From Erythrocercus mccallii (Eukaryota > Chordata > Aves > Passeriformes > Dicruridae), in assembly GCA_013397435.1 (NCBI GenBank), contig VZRG01002010.1, positions 67,885 through 131,884 of the forward strand: a DNA stretch of 64,000 nt, read 5' to 3'. A program made the position numbers and the translations under genes. Shown piece after piece: positions 61,600-64,000 of this stretch. How positions within the stretch are numbered: position 1 is the stretch's first letter; each line of letters starts with the position of its first letter. Under the pieces are notes generated by a model. That model saw only the letters and a program-made list of their open reading frames with translations. It did no database searches and was not told where the DNA came from.

Positions 61600-63000
61600 G
61601 GAGGATTCAAAAAGCAAAACAGGCTTACCTTAAAATTACAAAAGATAACTTATTCACATACATTAAGAAGAAGGAAATAAGAAAGAAAACAAATAAATAA
61701 CAAATGAAACTTTCAAATACTTCCTTCTCTCCCCCCACGAGTATTCACTTTCTTACGCACATCATAAAAAGACAAAACCTGTAATTTCAGTCAGTTTTAC
61801 CATTTAAAAATAATCTTTCATCAGTTCATCATCTTTCATCATCCAGCAGGACCAGAGTCTTTCTGAGTCTTATGGAGACATGGTCACGCAAGGAACAGTC
61901 CCCTGTCAGCTTCCATGCCACACATCTGCAGCAGCCAGAAAGGAGGCCCTGCAAACTCTGAAATCCTACCCAGCTTAGCAGCTTTTCCAACACTGCACAT
62001 AGGTCATACTCTGCTTATTAGAGGGTACTGTTTAAGAATGCCTCTTCCAGTATAAAGCAAAGATTCTCTTCTACTCTTTCCAAAATCATCTTCATCTGAA
62101 AACTAAAAAATCTCCTTTTTTCCCTTAGGAGCACAGAAAAACCTTCATATCACTTATACTAGCACTTTGCATTCCCCCCAAACAGCATCTATATGTTACA
62201 GGAGAAAATGGTCCATTCTGCATATTTCTAGGAGATGTCCAGCCACGTTAGGCCACTCCTTATCCTTCACTCCAAAGAGTCTTTTCACTCTCTCTTCACC
62301 AACTTAGTCACATGCTGCCTTTTTGTAGTTCAATCACTTTGTCTTGTCTTCACTCTGGGAGAGGCCAGGGCTCTGGAGTTTTCATCTGCTGGCAGGAAAG
62401 AGTTGAAGAGGCCTGCAGTGCACACGCGGTCTCTGCCAGCGGGAGCTGTAAAACTTTTAAAGCCACGCAGTGGTGAGGGAGGCTGGTGGGTGCTGCCTTT
62501 TCCACCCCTTGGTCTCATGGTGTGCGCCGCTCAGGGCTGCTCCCTGGGGCAAAAGAGAGGGGAGTGGAGAGAACATCCTCCCAGCCCCGGCCAGTGACAC
62601 CGGCAGCTGCGGGAGCTTTTCCTCTCCTGCCCTGCTGGGATCGGACCAGGCACGGCCGGGTCGCTCCCCCACAGGGAGCCCCCCAGGGGGCAGCGGGGCC
62701 TGGCCCAGCCCAGCCCGGCCTGGCCTGTGCAGTGGCCGCCACGCAGTGTTACCCTGGTGCCTCACCTGGAGAGAAAGAGGGCAGCTTCTGCACATCCTTA
62801 GTATTATAGAGTGCGTTTCCCAGAAGTTGCATACTGTTTTCTTATTGGTCAAACTGCATACCAGTAGCTAAGAACTGGCCTCTGATAGGTCTATCCTCTT
62901 TCAAATGAATCCAAAAGGTCCTTACAGGGTGGTATTCTATATTTTCTTCAACTAAAAAACCAAACTGTGTTAACTTATCTCCTAATCCCATCTCACAGCA
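61600..63000 (-). mobile_element. LTR, reverse copy of an inverted pair
   Basis: Its reverse complement repeats the order of the forward copy: CAGTTTGACCAATAAGAAAA early, then a GC-rich block (62380-62780), GATGAAAGATTATTTTTAAA, a GGGGGGAGAG block and TAAGCCTGTTTTG at the end. The copy is diverged by many substitutions and indels. The outer end near 63000 is uncertain. Confidence 0.55.
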
Positions 63001-63399
63001 GAAAGAGAGTAAATGATTCTAGTAAACATTCAGACCATTACACTAATTTTGGAAAATAGAAATTAGTGAGCATAAAACCACTACATGAATTGATGTTTCT
63101 GCCTGGTTTTGAACTAAAGCCATCAGAGCTTAGAAAAAGAAAAATCACACATATTACTTTTTGACTCTGTTGAGAAAGTTGTGGAGAATGTGATCTTTCA
63201 GATCCTGTTATATGCTCAGCACCACTTAAGCATGTAACATGAATTTAAGATGTCCAGTCTTGAAAGCAGAAGACAGGAGGCTGAGGATATCATCCATCTT
63301 TCAGCTGTTGTGTTATATATGAGAGATGGAAATTAATTTGTGCTTGTTAATTATGAACAACTGGAGTTAATTCAGGCTTAAGTTACGTTACATAAAATA

Positions 63400-64000
63400 T
63401 TATAACCAAAGCTGCTTGTGGTAAAAACAAATCTTGAAACAGCAGCTTCAAGGGTAGCACCTTGGAACCAGGGTGGGGGAGACTTCGTGTTTTGCATTTG
63501 TATAAGCAAAGGCAGGCTTGCCAAGCCAGTTAATAGCTGTGGCCAACTCGCAGCCATTTACACTAATCGTTGGAGCTGATAACAGGCCACCCAACAATAC
63601 AGCCAGGAGTCAGAAACCAATAGAGAGACACTCCACCCAGAGAACTCTTTTCTACATGAAACTGAACGTCTCTGAGACAAGACAAAAGAGCCAGTCCAGA
63701 GAAGAAAAACAAAACCATCAACCGAGATGAGGGATAGTATCAGCCCATAAAGGAACATCAGCAGCGAGGCAGCAAGACTAAGAAACCTTTTCAGGCAAGC
63801 TGAAGACCGACATTAGTCCACCATCAGCACATCGACTTCATAAAGGAACTCTGGTTTTTCTATTGTCAGCCCTCGCCTGAGGGCTACCAAAACCCTATAA
63901 GAACTGGACTGTCTAAGGGGAACATGTGGACAGAGAGAGGGAGGCCCAGTTAGACGCTGTCTCTCTGTTCCACCAGTGTCAGATTCCTAGGCCTGACACT
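63400..64000 (+). mobile_element. Possible LTR cut by window end
   Basis: Composition changes here to C/A-rich DNA. There is a TATA-like CTATAAGAAC at 63895-63904 followed by a GA-rich leader-like segment, as in an LTR promoter. No end or poly(A) signal lies inside the window. Low certainty. Confidence 0.3.

Noticed and set aside
62457..62871. Overlapping ORFs in a GC-rich block that looked like a CpG-island promoter
   Set aside because: The block matches the GC-rich middle of the paired LTR family, so it is better explained as repeat.

Overview
The window is vertebrate nuclear DNA, almost certainly from a bird. Genes are split by GT-AG introns, promoters sit in CpG islands, and the interspersed repeats are dominated by CR1-type LINE fragments with LTRs of the kind seen in avian (especially passerine) genomes. 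No bacterial gene, CRISPR array, operon or tRNA was seen. The bird assignment rests on recognising repeat families by eye; no database search was run.

Layout. Positions 1-740: flank with a truncated CR1. Positions 740-1340: CpG island and likely 5' non-coding exon of TUT7. Positions 2850-32273: the complete TUT7 (ZCCHC6) coding sequence on the + strand in 26 coding exons. The assembled frame is continuous, 4482 nt including the stop, giving 1493 aa; mammalian TUT7 is about 1495 aa. Positions 32274 to about 33220: TUT7 3' UTR. Positions 35690-36400: second CpG island with the ISCA1 promoter and first exon. Positions 35957-40581: the complete ISCA1 coding sequence in 4 exons, 129 aa. Positions 40582 to about 42830: ISCA1 3' UTR with several poly(A) signals. 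From about 42.8 kb to the end no gene could be supported. That part holds a CR1, several LTRs (one solo LTR with a target-site duplication, and one pair lying tail to tail), hairpins and a few unexplained short ORFs.

Function. TUT7 is a cytoplasmic terminal uridylyltransferase that adds U to RNA 3' ends (pre-let-7, short-tailed mRNA, histone mRNA). It has an N-terminal C2H2 finger, an inactive nucleotidyltransferase module, an acidic linker, a catalytic nucleotidyltransferase module and three CCHC knuckles. ISCA1 is a mitochondrial A-type iron-sulfur assembly factor. The two are not functionally linked, but TUT7 followed by ISCA1 on one strand matches the human chromosome 9q21 order. The next human neighbour, GOLM1, is not recognisable here.

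The most useful leads are three candidate alternative TUT7 exons that keep the frame (21525-21572, and the pair 30292-30368 plus 30537-30600), two similar CR1 copies in direct orientation around the ISCA1 promoter, and the inverted LTR pair at 60.2-63.0 kb. No clearly new biological system was found.
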